A stretch of DNA of 64,000 nt from an uncultured Anaerolineae bacterium (GTDB lineage Bacteria > Chloroflexota > Anaerolineae > Aggregatilineales > Phototrophicaceae), in NCBI GenBank assembly GCA_937944445.1, contig CALDYP010000023.1, positions 124,001 through 188,000 of the forward strand. The letters are read 5' to 3'. The notes under the pieces were generated by a model. It saw only the letters and a list, made by a program, of their open reading frames with translations, did no database searches and had not been told where the DNA came from. Made by a program: the position numbers and the translations under genes. Below, piece by piece: positions 1 through 9,075 of the stretch; position 1 is the stretch's first letter; each line of letters opens with the position of its first letter.

Positions 1-1097
1 GCGCTGGTGATGTCGTCGCGCTGCTGCAACGCGACGCTGCGGCTCAGCACTTGCCCCAGCGGCCCAGCAGGCGGCTGCCCAGTGGTCGGCTGAGGCACAA
101 CCGGGCTAGCGGGCGCTGCGTCTGAGGTCAACGGTTCAAGGAAGTATGCCCGCTGGCTGAAGTCGCTCTCGGCTGTCCAGCCTTGCACGCCGTCGACGCG
201 CACGAGCCACCACATAAATCCGCCGCTGCACGCCGGGCCGTTGAGGACTTCATCAATCGTGCGACCGGGCTGAATCGTGCCCAATCGCGCGCCGATGCTG
301 TCGTTGACAATCGGTTGCGAGCGGAGGACGTTCGGCAGGCCGCCGCTGCCCACGCGCGCCGTAGACGGGCCGATCTGCAAGCGCGGTGGCATGTAGCCCT
401 CAAAGTTCGGCGGGCAGGCGTAGAGCGCCAGCGTCTGGGCGATGTTCGTGTCCGTCGTGGGCACAGTGACGCCGGCCCCACTGCCCACGCGCCCATCGTC
501 AATCGGCAGCGCAGCGCACCCCGCCCCGGTCACATTGGCGACGGTCGCGCTCACCCACCCGCCTGAGATGAAGTACCACCGGTCGTCGGGGCGGCTGTTC
601 TGGGCCAGCACCACGTAAGACTGGCCACTGAAAATCTGCGCAACCTGCGTCGCCTCGCGCGAGGGGTTGGCGCGCACGTTGGCAAAAGCGCCCGCTGCGC
701 TGAGCAAGCACCCTTCACCACTTGGGACTGGCGTCATCACAGGCACAGCGTCCGGTGGAACCGCTGTGGGCACGTCAATCGTCAGGTTGAACTTGTCATC
801 GCACAGCACAACCACCGTCCCGTCAGACGACGCGAATACCACGTAATCCCCAGTGGCGTAAGTCAACACGTAGCGATACGGGATCACCTCGCGCCCGAGA
901 TCGCCGGCCGGCGCAGTTGGGCAGCCGAGGGTGGCTGAAGTAGTCGGCGCAAGAATGGTGTACGTCCAGCTTTGGGCGCGCGTGCCCAACCGCTGCTGGG
1001 CCGCCGCCAGCGCCGCCTCACGCGGCAGGCGGTCATCCTGCGCCGCCAGCGGCACAGCCGTCATCAGGCACACAAGTAACAGAAACCATCGTTTCAT
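1..1097 (-). CDS. secreted SH3-like domain protein, 3' end cut by window edge
   Basis: An open frame of 365 codons runs off the left edge, so the C-terminus is missing. The ATG at 1097 has a strong Shine-Dalgarno (GGAGGTGATCGC). Residues 1-20 form a signal peptide (charged MKR, hydrophobic LLLVCLM, cleavage after LAAQ), so the product is exported. Two bacterial SH3-like modules are visible, near residues 130-190 (NVRANPS, then GGWVSA) and 245-315 (GWTAESDF), followed by a Pro/Thr-rich linker. Such modules usually bind cell-wall or other surface ligands; the ligand here is unknown. The same architecture recurs in the PA14-SH3 gene at 57006-58055. It lies downstream of the alcohol dehydrogenase on the same strand, but a repeat element separates them. 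Confidence 0.75.
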   Translation of the reverse strand, partial: MKRWFLLLVCLMTAVPLAAQDDRLPREAALAAAQQRLGTRAQSWTYTILAPTTSATLGCPTAPAGDLGREVIPYRYVLTYATGDYVVFASSDGTVVVLCDDKFNLTIDVPTAVPPDAVPVMTPVPSGEGCLLSAAGAFANVRANPSREATQVAQIFSGQSYVVLAQNSRPDDRWYFISGGWVSATVANVTGAGCAALPIDDGRVGSGAGVTVPTTDTNIAQTLALYACPPNFEGYMPPRLQIGPSTARVGSGGLPNVLRSQPIVNDSIGARLGTIQPGRTIDEVLNGPACSGGFMWWLVRVDGVQGWTAESDFSQRAYFLEPLTSDAAPASPVVPQPTTGQPPAGPLGQVLSRSVALQQRDDITS

Positions 1098-1172
1098 GCG
1101 ATCACCTCCGAAGAATGTCACGATCCTCATTGTAAGCCATTTTAAGCGCTCTCGTCACGCTGCGATCACGCG

Positions 1173-1297
1173 GGGAGTGTCTAAAATAAACAGACAGTCA
1201 TCGACCTTCACCGTCGCGCCGAGCGCTGATGCACTCGGCTAGGGCGCGCCCACTGAAAGGGGCTGGATGAGTCCTCTGTTCGAATTTAGATACTCCC
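1173..1297. mobile_element. MITE-like structured repeat, copy A
   Basis: A 125-bp element bounded by imperfect 13-bp inverted repeats: GGGAGTGTCTAAA on the left and TTTAGATACTCCC on the right, one mismatch. It is flanked by a perfect 8-bp direct repeat ATCACGCG at 1165-1172 and 1298-1305, as left by transposition. The right copy overlaps the stop codon of the alcohol dehydrogenase, so the insertion hit the very end of that gene and the duplication restored it. Inside, further nested pairs can form (ACAGA with TCTGT, CATC with GATG, CCGAG with CTCGG), so the whole element folds into one long hairpin. About 92% identical to the copy at 34767-34892. It encodes nothing. Confidence 0.85.
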
Positions 1298-1298
1298 A

Positions 1299-2312
1299 TC
1301 ACGCGCCTTCCCACGTCAGCACAAAGCGGTAGCGCACGTCATTGGCGATCAAGCGCTGAACAGCGGTGTTGATTGACGTCATGGGCAGCGTTTCCGTCTG
1401 CGCGGTGATCTGATGCAGCGCGGCGAACGCCAGCATGTCGCGCATGTCAGCGCGCCCGCCGATGCTGCCGCCCGTCACCACCCACTGCTTGCTGAGGATC
1501 GCCCCAACTGGAATGTTGACAGCGTTCTCTGCTGCGCCCACGAAGCACATCACCCCATTAGGCCGCAGCGTCTTGGCGTAGCTGAACCAGTCCAGCGCGG
1601 CGTTGACGGTCACCAGCAGAAAATCAAGGCTGGAGCGGGCACGGCGCAGCGCGCTTGCCTCGCCCGTTACCACAACGTGATGCGCGCCCAGCGCCTTCAC
1701 CTCATCCATCTTGCCCGCGCTCGTTGTGAAAGCGGTTACCTCCGCGCCCATCGCCCGCGCGAACTTGATCGCCAGATGCCCCAAGCCGCCGATGCCCACG
1801 ACCCCGACGCGCCAATGTCCCGCCCGCGCGTAACGCTTCAACGGCGCGTAGACCGTGATCCCGGCGCACAGCAGCGGCGCAGCGTCTGCGCTGCTCATGC
1901 TGAGTGGAATCGGGTGGCAGAAGCGGCTGTCCGCGCGGAAGCGGCGCGCAAACCCGCCAAAGTGCCCCCCAGCGCACGACTGGCGCGCCATCGGGCACAA
2001 GTTTTCTTCTCCACGCAGGCAATACTCACAGGCCAAGCACGCCCCTGCCTGCCAGCCCACGCCCACCCGCTGCCCAACGAGCGCTGAATCCGCTGCGCTG
2101 CCCACGGCCACCACCTCGCCGATCACCTCGTGCCCGGGCACAACCGGGAACGACTCGCCCCAGTCGCCGCGTATGATGTGCACATCGCTGTGGCATAAGC
2201 CGCAGTGCGTTACAGCGATCTCTGCTTCAAATGGGCCGAGCGGCGGCGGATCATACTCCCACCGCTCCAACGTCGTCCCTGCGCGCTGCGCGGCATAAGC
2301 CTCGACTGTCAT
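1299..2312 (-). CDS. zinc-dependent NAD(P) alcohol/aldehyde oxidoreductase (Ahr/YahK-like)
   Basis: A cytosolic medium-chain dehydrogenase of 337 residues that interconverts alcohols and aldehydes with NAD(P)H. Catalytic zinc ligands are visible as C40 (CGLCHSD), H61 (GHE) and C149. The structural zinc site is C92, C95, C98 and C106. The Rossmann glycine motif GIGGLG lies near residues 173-178. Length and full-length pattern match the E. coli aldehyde reductase Ahr and the cinnamyl-alcohol-dehydrogenase branch; the natural substrate cannot be read from sequence. The start at 2312 has AAGG five bases upstream. It is divergent from the nuclease gene over a 71-bp spacer. A repeat element begins one base beyond its stop codon. 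Confidence 0.88.
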   Translation of the reverse strand: MTVEAYAAQRAGTTLERWEYDPPPLGPFEAEIAVTHCGLCHSDVHIIRGDWGESFPVVPGHEVIGEVVAVGSAADSALVGQRVGVGWQAGACLACEYCLRGEENLCPMARQSCAGGHFGGFARRFRADSRFCHPIPLSMSSADAAPLLCAGITVYAPLKRYARAGHWRVGVVGIGGLGHLAIKFARAMGAEVTAFTTSAGKMDEVKALGAHHVVVTGEASALRRARSSLDFLLVTVNAALDWFSYAKTLRPNGVMCFVGAAENAVNIPVGAILSKQWVVTGGSIGGRADMRDMLAFAALHQITAQTETLPMTSINTAVQRLIANDVRYRFVLTWEGA

Positions 2313-2383
2313 CTTGCCTTCACTTTCGCTATGATTGCCTGACTTGACTTGTCCACGGAAGAAGATACCTTACCGAGCGTGAA

Positions 2384-2905
2384 ATGACGATACAGCGATT
2401 GTGGGGATGGCTGGCGGCGTGCGCCCTGATCTTGAGCGCTTGCAACCTCAGTTTTGATGTGGCCAACGGCGGCGGAAGCAGCGGCAGCGTGCGCTTTGAC
2501 GAGGTGGGGCGCGTAACGCGCGTCATCGACGGCGACACCATCGACGTTGAGATCAACGGCGTCGTGCAGCGCGTGCGCTATGTGGGCGTCAACACGCCCG
2601 AACGCGATGAGGTCTGCTATCAACAAGCAGCTGACTTCAATCGACAGTTGGTCAGCGGCCAGACGATCGGCCTTGTGCGGGATCGCACCAACACAGATCG
2701 GTTTGATCGGCTGCTGCGCTACGTCTACGTGGGCGAGACGTTCGTCAACCTCGAGCTGGTGCGCGCCGGCTTCGCTGAGGCGGTGCTCTATGAGCCGGAT
2801 GATCGCCATTGGCAGACGTTCGTTGATCTTGAGCGCGCCGCAGCAGCGGCTGGACTCGGCTGCCACCCAACAGGCATCTTCAACGATGGCAGCTTCACCC
2901 GCTGA
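2384..2905 (+). CDS. secreted staphylococcal-nuclease-like lipoprotein
   Basis: 173 residues. The N-terminus is a lipoprotein signal with lipobox LSAC (lipidated C20), so the enzyme should sit on the outer face of the membrane. The rest is a thermonuclease (SNase) domain, a calcium-dependent phosphodiesterase acting on DNA and RNA. The calcium-binding IDGDT is at residues 48-52, YVGVNTPE at 66-73 carries the catalytic glutamate, and the DRFDRLLRYV segment near 105-114 carries the second arginine. The length is normal for a single-domain SNase. Its last 20 bases overlap the start of the FAD oxidoreductase, suggesting coupled translation although the functions look unrelated. Confidence 0.88.
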   Translation: MTIQRLWGWLAACALILSACNLSFDVANGGGSSGSVRFDEVGRVTRVIDGDTIDVEINGVVQRVRYVGVNTPERDEVCYQQAADFNRQLVSGQTIGLVRDRTNTDRFDRLLRYVYVGETFVNLELVRAGFAEAVLYEPDDRHWQTFVDLERAAAAAGLGCHPTGIFNDGSFTR

Positions 2906-4466
2906 TGAGGTGATCGTCCTCGGCGCGGGGCTGGCAGGCCTCAGCGCCGCAGCGCATCTGGCAGCGCGGGGCGTGCCCGTGCGCCTGCTCGACGCCGATC
3001 AGCAATGGGCGGGTGGGCGCTTGGCAGGCGGCGACCCACACACGTTCGACTATCGAGGGCGCGTGTGGCAGTTCCGCGATGAGCACGGCGTCCACGCGGT
3101 GTGGGGCGGCTATCTCAACCTGCGCGCGCTGCTGGAGCGCTTCACAACGACGCGCTTACAGCCTTCCCACGGCGAAGAGTGGATCAACCGCTGGGGGCGC
3201 GAGGTGCGCCGCATGGAGGCGGGCAGCGCCGTCCGCTCGCGCTGGATTCCCGCGCCGTTTCACTACTTGCAGCTTCTGCTCAGGCCGTCCATCTGGGCCA
3301 ACATCAGCCCGTGGGACTTCCTGAGCTTGCCCGGCCTGCTGAACAGCATCTTGCTCACCGTCGGCGTCGATCCGATCCGCGAGGGCAAGGCGTGGGATGG
3401 CCTGACGCAAAAACACTTCTTCTACGGCTGGACGCCTAACCTCAAAGCGACGTTTCAGGGCTTGGGGGTCAACCTGCTGGCTGCGCCCGCGGAGGAGAAC
3501 TCGCTGGCGGGGTTCATCGCGGCGCTGCGCTTTTACACCCTGCTGCGGCGTGACAGTTGGGACATGAGCTACTACCCGCAGGACGCCGGAACTAGCGTGA
3601 TCGCCCCGCTTGTGGAGCACATCCAGCGCTGCTGCGGCCAGCTTCATCAGGGTCAGACGGCTGTCCGCGTCCATCATGACGGTCAGCAGTGGCAGGTGGT
3701 GGCGGAAGACGCCTACGGCCACGCGCGCACGTTCTGCGCCGCTCACCTCATCCTCGCGCTGCACCCCAGCGGCGCAGAGCGCCTGCTGACCAACAGCCCA
3801 TTTACGCGCCCCACAGCGGCTAGCCTGCGCTTCCCTCGCAGCGCCGCTAGCGCCGTGGTTCGGCTGTGGTACAGCGCCAGCCCGCCCGACGGCGCGCAGG
3901 GCGGGATGTTCACCGGGGACTTTGCGCCGGATAACTTCTTCTGGCTGCACCGCCTCTACCCCGATTACGCCGCGTGGCACACCGAAACAGGCGGCAGCGC
4001 GGTTGAAGTTCACTTCTACCCTTCGCACCAGCGCGCCAACCTGCCTGATCACAACCTGATGGCGCTGGCCGCGTCGGACGTGCAGTTGGCATTCCCGACG
4101 CTGCGCGGGGCGTTCGTTTACGGGGCGGTGCGGCGCAACAGCAAGGTGCATACCTGCTTGCGCGTGCCCGATCAGCACAGCCTGCACGTGCAAACGCCGT
4201 GGCCGAACTGCTGGGCGTGCGGCGATTGGATCGGTCATGACACGCCGTCGTTGTGGATGGAGCGCGCCGCCACCACCGGCATTGCCGCCGCTAACGGCGT
4301 TCTGGAGCGGCTCACCATCGAGCCTTACCCTGTGCTCTACCCGCCCGCGCCCGAGCTGCCCGCGCGCGCGCTCGGCGGACTGGTGCGGGCCGGGCGCTGG
4401 CTGCTGCGCCCGCTGTTCCGCCGCCGTAAGCGCATCCTCACAGCCCAGCACCCAGACTCGCTATAA
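2886..4466 (+). CDS. FAD-dependent amine-oxidase/carotenoid-desaturase-like oxidoreductase
   Basis: 526 residues from the ATG at 2886, which begins MAASPADEV and leads directly into the dinucleotide-binding motif GAGLAG at residues 13-18; earlier in-frame starts lie inside the nuclease gene. A second FAD contact is the GGRL motif near 43-46. Near the C-terminus, CGDWIGHDTPSLWMERA followed by TTG matches the FAD-closing motif of NAD(P)-binding amine oxidases and of carotenoid desaturases and ring synthases such as CrtU. The substrate is not decided by sequence; a hydrophobic isoprenoid is a reasonable inference. It overlaps the nuclease by 20 bp, and mfd begins 34 bp downstream on the same strand. 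Confidence 0.72.
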   Translation: MAASPADEVIVLGAGLAGLSAAAHLAARGVPVRLLDADQQWAGGRLAGGDPHTFDYRGRVWQFRDEHGVHAVWGGYLNLRALLERFTTTRLQPSHGEEWINRWGREVRRMEAGSAVRSRWIPAPFHYLQLLLRPSIWANISPWDFLSLPGLLNSILLTVGVDPIREGKAWDGLTQKHFFYGWTPNLKATFQGLGVNLLAAPAEENSLAGFIAALRFYTLLRRDSWDMSYYPQDAGTSVIAPLVEHIQRCCGQLHQGQTAVRVHHDGQQWQVVAEDAYGHARTFCAAHLILALHPSGAERLLTNSPFTRPTAASLRFPRSAASAVVRLWYSASPPDGAQGGMFTGDFAPDNFFWLHRLYPDYAAWHTETGGSAVEVHFYPSHQRANLPDHNLMALAASDVQLAFPTLRGAFVYGAVRRNSKVHTCLRVPDQHSLHVQTPWPNCWACGDWIGHDTPSLWMERAATTGIAAANGVLERLTIEPYPVLYPPAPELPARALGGLVRAGRWLLRPLFRRRKRILTAQHPDSL

Positions 4467-4500
4467 TGAACAGCCTGTAAACGATCAGGACTTAACTCAT

Positions 4501-7500
4501 ATGATCCTCACTGGGTTGATTGACTGGCTGCGCCAGAGCGCGGAGTACGCCGCGTGGCTGAACGCGCTGCGCGCAGCTCACACCACACAGACTGTGCCCG
4601 TCCTGCGCAGCGCTCGCCCCTTCCTGCTGGCAGCGCTAGCACAGGATTGGGATGCGCCGCTGGTGTACATCACCGCGCGGGGTCGCCGCGCCTACAACCT
4701 CACAGAACAGCTTCCGGTATGGCTGGGCAGCGATGAGCGCGTCTACCGCTTCGCCGAGCCAACACCGGCCTTTTACGATCGCCTGCCGTGGGATCGCGCT
4801 GTCATCCGCGAGCGGCTGCAAACGCTGGCTGCGCTGCAAGCCTCTGACCACGCGGCCCAACCGCCGATTGTCGTCACGTCGGCGCGCGCGCTGATGCAGA
4901 AGACGATCCCCCCGGCTGATCTGCGCGCCCACACGCTGAGGCTCACGCGCGGCCTGCGGCTGGCCCCAGACAAACTCATCGCCCATCTCGTCAGTGTAGG
5001 CTATGAGGCGGCATCCATTTGTGCTGAGCCGGGCACGTTCACGCGGCGCGGCGGCATCGTAGACGTCTACCCCATCCACCTGAACGCCCCCGTGCGCGTC
5101 GATTACTTCGACGACGAGATCGACACGCTCAAAGTGTTCGACCCGACCACCCAGCGCACCCGTCAGCCGGTTGAGTCCGTCTCGATTGTGCCTGCGCGCG
5201 AGGGGCTGCCCGTTCACCTGCGCTCTGTCGCCCATCACCTGCGCGAACTGCTGCGCGACCAAGCCGACGACGACGACCAGATCAGCCACCAAGCCGACCT
5301 CGACGCGCTCGAGCAGGGCATGGCGTTCCCCCACCTTGAGCACTACCTGCCTTTCATCGGGCGGGGCAGCGCCAGCCTCTTGAACCATGTGCCGCTTGGG
5401 TCGCTCATCCTGCTGGACGACGCCGACGACATCGAAGCGCGCGTAGATGAACTTGTTGAAGCCGCCGAGACCAATCGCGCCAACAACATCGCCACGCGCC
5501 AGCTGGCCGCGGCGCACCCACAGCCCTATCTCACGTGGGAAGCGCTGGCCGACGCGCTGGCCGCGCATCGTCAAGTTCAGCTTGTCGGCAGCGGCGAGGA
5601 TCAAACATTTGGCCGCCTCTTCGCCCCTGAGTCGCTCTACAGCGGCCAACTGCGCGCGCTGCTCACGGCGGTGCAGTCCAACGCTCGCGCCGAAAATCGC
5701 TACGTAATCGTCTCTTCGCAGATCGACCGCATCACCGCGCTGTGGGCTGAGCTGACTGGTCAATCGCACGTTGGTCGCCGCACGGGCATCGCCGCGCTGC
5801 CCGACCCGGTGAACTTCGTAGCGGGTGAGCTGAGCGGCGGCTGGGCGCTGCACCTTGCCGACACAACCCTGCACCTCATCAGCGACAGCGAGATCTTCAA
5901 CTGGCAGCGCCCTGAGCCGCGCCGCCGCAAGAACGAGGCTGTGCGCCGCAAGCAGCTCCCTGAAACGGACTACGCCGACTGGAAGGAAGGCGAGTACATC
6001 GTCCATGTGGACTTTGGCATCGGCCAGTTTATGGGGCTGCAAAGCCGCGAAACCGCCAACGGACGCCGTGAATATCTCGTGCTGCTGTACGATGATAACG
6101 CGGTGGTATTCGTGCCGGTCGATCAAGCGGATCGTCTGAACCGCTACGTTGGCTCAGACGACAAACACCCCACGCTCAGCAACATCAGCCGCCCGCTGGA
6201 GTGGACACGCGCCAAAGACAAAGCGCGCCGCGCCGCCGAGGAAGAAGCCCGCGAACTGCTGACGATCTACGCCAAGCGCGCCAGCGTGCAGGGCCACGCC
6301 TACCGCCCTGACACGGTCTACCAATCCGAGATGGAGGCCAACTTCCCCTACATCGAGACGGAAGACCAACTGCGCGTCATCCGCGAAGTCAAAGCCGACA
6401 TGGAATCGCCTATTCCGATGGATCGGCTCGTGACAGGCGACGTTGGCTATGGCAAAACAGAGGTAGCCATCCGCGCGGCGTTCAAGGCCGTCATGGACGG
6501 CAAACAAGTGGCCGTGCTCGTCCCGACGACGGTGCTAGCCGATCAGCACTATCAGACGTTCGCCCGCCGCATGGACGGCTTCGGCGTCGTCGTAGAGCTG
6601 ATGAGCCGCTTCCGCACCAAAGGCGAACAAGAGGCCATCGCCCGCCGCCTTGAACAGGGCAAAGTGGACATCATCATCGGAACGCACCGCCTGCTGAGCG
6701 AGGACGTTCACATCCCCAACTTGGGGCTAGTGATCATCGACGAAGAACAGCGCTTCGGCGTCAAGCACAAGGAACACTTCAAAAAATTCCGCGCCAGCGT
6801 GGACGTGCTGACGCTCACCGCCACGCCTATCCCGCGCACACTCTACATGAGCTTGTCCGGCGTGCGCGACATCAGCATCATCCAAACCCCACCCGAAGAA
6901 CGACTGCCCGTGATCACGCATGTCGGCCCGTTCAACAATCGGCTGGCGCGGCAGGCCATCCTGCGCGAGTTGGATCGCGGCGGCCAAGTGTTCATCATCC
7001 ACAACCGCGTGCGCACCATTGAGGCGCTGCGAGAACGGTTCGAAATGCTCGTGCCAGAGGCTAGCATCGTCGTCGGCCACGGCCAGATGAGCGGGCGCGA
7101 GCTAGAGCGCGTCATCAACGACTTCAGCCGCGGCCAGTACGATATCTTGATGGCCACCAGCATCATCGAAAACGGCATCGACATGCCCAACGTCAACACG
7201 CTGATCGTAGATCGCTCGGATTGGTTCGGGCTGGCGCAGTTGTATCAGATCCGTGGGCGCGTCGGGCGCGGCGCACAGCAGGCCTACGCCTACTTCTTCC
7301 ACCCCAAAACCGGCTTGACCGAGGAAGCCCGCGAACGCCTGCAAACCCTCTCAGAGTACACCGATCTAGGCGTGGGGCTGCAAATTGCCAGCCGCGACCT
7401 TGAGATGCGCGGCGCAGGCGATATCCTCAGCATGCGCCAGAGCGGCCACATCACCACCGTCGGCTTGCAGTTGTACTCGCAGTTGTTGCAGCAAGCCGTC

Positions 7501-8001
7501 AGCCGCTTGAAAGCCGAGCACCACGGGGAAGCGCCTCAGCCTCCACCCACTTATGAACGCGACCGCATCATTATTGAGCTTCCCGTGGCGGCCTACATTC
7601 CGGAGGGGTGGATCCCGGAGATGGCGCTGCGCTTACAGCTCTACCGCCGCATCGGCAGCCTGCAAAACCGCGCTGACGTGGCAGACATCCGCGCTGAGCT
7701 GCAAGACCGCTTCGGCAAGCTGCCCTACGCGGTGGAAGGGCTGCTGTTCCAGATGGAGGTGAAGCTGCTTGCAGCGGAGATCAACGCGACGGCGGTTGTC
7801 AAGCCGCGTGAGCGCGTCGAGATTCGCCTGCCGTGGCTCCACGCGGTTGACCGCGCCCGCTTGGGGCGCTTGCTGGGGCTGGACGTCAACGTCACGCGCA
7901 CTGCGGTTGAACTAAAAGTCAACGCGGAGACGTGGCGCGAGCGCCTGCTGGAAATCTTGGAGCGTATTCGTTTGGGAATGCCGGAAGGGGTGGGCGTCTA
8001 G
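4501..8001 (+). CDS. mfd: transcription-repair coupling factor Mfd
   Basis: 1166 residues, normal for Mfd. The ATG at 4501 is chosen because an upstream in-frame start at 4237 lies inside the preceding gene. Mfd displaces RNA polymerase stalled at DNA lesions and recruits UvrA. Order of domains: UvrB-like N-terminal region (1-450), CarD-like polymerase-interacting domain near 490-560 ([12 protein letters not shown]), translocase with Walker [10 protein letters not shown] near 646-654 and DEEQ box at 747-750, second RecA lobe with the QIRGRVGR motif, and the C-terminal TRCF domain near 1020-1120. It converges on ybaK, with a 4-bp overlap of the two stop codons. Confidence 0.97.
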   Translation: MILTGLIDWLRQSAEYAAWLNALRAAHTTQTVPVLRSARPFLLAALAQDWDAPLVYITARGRRAYNLTEQLPVWLGSDERVYRFAEPTPAFYDRLPWDRAVIRERLQTLAALQASDHAAQPPIVVTSARALMQKTIPPADLRAHTLRLTRGLRLAPDKLIAHLVSVGYEAASICAEPGTFTRRGGIVDVYPIHLNAPVRVDYFDDEIDTLKVFDPTTQRTRQPVESVSIVPAREGLPVHLRSVAHHLRELLRDQADDDDQISHQADLDALEQGMAFPHLEHYLPFIGRGSASLLNHVPLGSLILLDDADDIEARVDELVEAAETNRANNIATRQLAAAHPQPYLTWEALADALAAHRQVQLVGSGEDQTFGRLFAPESLYSGQLRALLTAVQSNARAENRYVIVSSQIDRITALWAELTGQSHVGRRTGIAALPDPVNFVAGELSGGWALHLADTTLHLISDSEIFNWQRPEPRRRKNEAVRRKQLPETDYADWKEGEYIVHVDFGIGQFMGLQSRETANGRREYLVLLYDDNAVVFVPVDQADRLNRYVGSDDKHPTLSNISRPLEWTRAKDKARRAAEEEARELLTIYAKRASVQGHAYRPDTVYQSEMEANFPYIETEDQLRVIREVKADMESPIPMDRLVTGDVGYGKTEVAIRAAFKAVMDGKQVAVLVPTTVLADQHYQTFARRMDGFGVVVELMSRFRTKGEQEAIARRLEQGKVDIIIGTHRLLSEDVHIPNLGLVIIDEEQRFGVKHKEHFKKFRASVDVLTLTATPIPRTLYMSLSGVRDISIIQTPPEERLPVITHVGPFNNRLARQAILRELDRGGQVFIIHNRVRTIEALRERFEMLVPEASIVVGHGQMSGRELERVINDFSRGQYDILMATSIIENGIDMPNVNTLIVDRSDWFGLAQLYQIRGRVGRGAQQAYAYFFHPKTGLTEEARERLQTLSEYTDLGVGLQIASRDLEMRGAGDILSMRQSGHITTVGLQLYSQLLQQAVSRLKAEHHGEAPQPPPTYERDRIIIELPVAAYIPEGWIPEMALRLQLYRRIGSLQNRADVADIRAELQDRFGKLPYAVEGLLFQMEVKLLAAEINATAVVKPRERVEIRLPWLHAVDRARLGRLLGLDVNVTRTAVELKVNAETWRERLLEILERIRLGMPEGVGV

Positions 8002-8492
8002 GAAGGTTCAGAGATGCGCGCGACGTCCAACCATTGGCCGCGCGTCGCCTGTTCCAACTGCGCCAGCGTCAGCGGGAAGAGCGAATGAGCGCTGCCGCCT
8101 GCAGCGTAGATGACGTCATAGCGGCGCAGCATCTGATCGAGGAACGTGTGCTTCATGGGCGTGCGATGCCCCAACGGCGGCACGCTGCCGGGCGGGAAGC
8201 CCCAAACGCGCAAGCACTCGTCCGCTTTGGCGAACTTGACGCGCTTACGGCTGACGTTGAGCGCCGCCGCGATCTTGCGATCGTCGACCTGCTGATCCCC
8301 GCTGGCGACGACCAGCACAGGCTGATCCTCTACCAGAAAGCAGATGCTCTTAGCGATCTGCCCGAGGTCACAGCCCAACACAGATGCAGCAAGCGCTGAC
8401 GTCGCGGTAGACTCTGCAAACGTGCGGATGCGAACATCCCACCGATGCGCGTCCAGCGCTTGCTGCACATGGTCTGTCGTCAACGGTTCCAC
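7998..8492 (-). CDS. ybaK: YbaK/EbsC-family aminoacyl-tRNA deacylase
   Basis: 164 residues of the YbaK/ProX editing fold, which hydrolyses mischarged aminoacyl-tRNA in trans. Family signatures seen are the AKSICFLV strand, VVASGDQQVDDRKIA with the conserved lysine, and the GGSAHSLFPL loop near the end. The start is a GTG at 8492. It follows the MarR gene by 10 bp on the same strand and is probably co-transcribed with it. Its stop overlaps the mfd stop in a tail-to-tail arrangement. Which mischarged tRNA it clears cannot be told from sequence. Confidence 0.85.
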   Translation of the reverse strand: MEPLTTDHVQQALDAHRWDVRIRTFAESTATSALAASVLGCDLGQIAKSICFLVEDQPVLVVASGDQQVDDRKIAAALNVSRKRVKFAKADECLRVWGFPPGSVPPLGHRTPMKHTFLDQMLRRYDVIYAAGGSAHSLFPLTLAQLEQATRGQWLDVARISEPS

Positions 8493-8502
8493 GAGCGATC
8501 GC

Positions 8503-8949
8503 TCAGCCTAAATCGTTCGACTGTAAGGCTGCCAGCACACGCAGGAATGCTTCGTAATCTGCTGCTGGAACCAACGTACACAGTTTCTGATCGATCCGGC
8601 GCATCAACTCGAGCAGCTCTTCGCGTTGATCCTCGGCATGAGGTGTCAAGTGAATGCGCACTGCGCGGCGGTCGCGCTCGTCGTTATGCCTCGCAATGTA
8701 GCCCTTCGACTGCAATTTGTCGAGATTGGGTGTGAACGACGTCGCAGCACGGCCCACCTGATAGGCTAGCTCAGAGGCATTTTGACCATCACGCTCGTAG
8801 AGCGCACGCAGAATATAAAGCTCAATTACAGATAGTCCGTATGGGCGCACTTCGCGGCTGATCATTTGATCTAGACTACGCAGAGCAATGTCCATATTGC
8901 ACCACAACGAACCGTCAAAGCGCAGCATGGGCATCAACTTCTCAGTCAT
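8503..8949 (-). CDS. MarR-family transcriptional regulator
   Basis: 148 residues with the winged-helix MarR fold. The recognition region is YQVGRAATSFTPNLDKL near 65-81, and the wing carries the family signature NDERDRRAVRIHLT near 93-106. These proteins bind DNA as dimers and release it on ligand binding, often repressing their own promoter. The start at 8949 has a good Shine-Dalgarno (AAAGGTGAG). The 126-bp upstream region is notably AT-rich and holds the likely promoter. The nearest likely target is its own operon with ybaK; the effector is unknown. Confidence 0.88.
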   Translation of the reverse strand: MTEKLMPMLRFDGSLWCNMDIALRSLDQMISREVRPYGLSVIELYILRALYERDGQNASELAYQVGRAATSFTPNLDKLQSKGYIARHNDERDRRAVRIHLTPHAEDQREELLELMRRIDQKLCTLVPAADYEAFLRVLAALQSNDLG

Positions 8950-8979
8950 TACTCACCTTTCATTCGATATGACAGTGTG

Positions 8980-9008
8980 ATTATATTTTGCACTACTTTT
9001 TTCATAAA
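8980..9008 (-). promoter_or_regulatory. likely promoter of the marR-ybaK operon
   Basis: On the minus strand a perfect TATAAT (8980-8985) lies 31 bases before the MarR start codon. A weak TTTATG sits 17 bases further upstream as the -35 element. The surrounding 126 bp is strongly AT-rich compared with its neighbours. A binding site for MarR itself would be expected to overlap this region, but no clear palindrome stands out. Confidence 0.5.
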
Positions 9009-9075
9009 CCCATACTTTATTATCAAATCCTAAACCTTTTTTTAAACTATGAGCGATCACCCTGTCTCAAAATTA

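Noticed and set aside
931-1242. 103-codon plus-strand frame at the left end
   Set aside because: Covers the start of the SH3 gene on the opposite strand and part of the repeat element; no coding signature.
1226-1245. CTGATG in copy A as part of a hammerhead ribozyme core
   Set aside because: The motif lies in the apical loop and is absent from copy B (CTCAAAC there); no GAAA and cleavage-site partner are positioned correctly.
1261-1297. T-loop-like GTTCGAA in the repeat element as evidence for a tRNA or tRNA-like end
   Set aside because: The bases around it do not form the 5-bp T stem, and no D or anticodon arm is present; TTCGAA is simply palindromic.
4237-4500. N-terminal extension of Mfd
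   Set aside because: It overlaps the FAD oxidoreductase in another frame and carries no Mfd similarity; the ATG at 4501 begins the family N-terminus.
4636-6126. 496-codon minus-strand frame opposite mfd
   Set aside because: Shadow of the mfd N-terminal half; no domain pattern.
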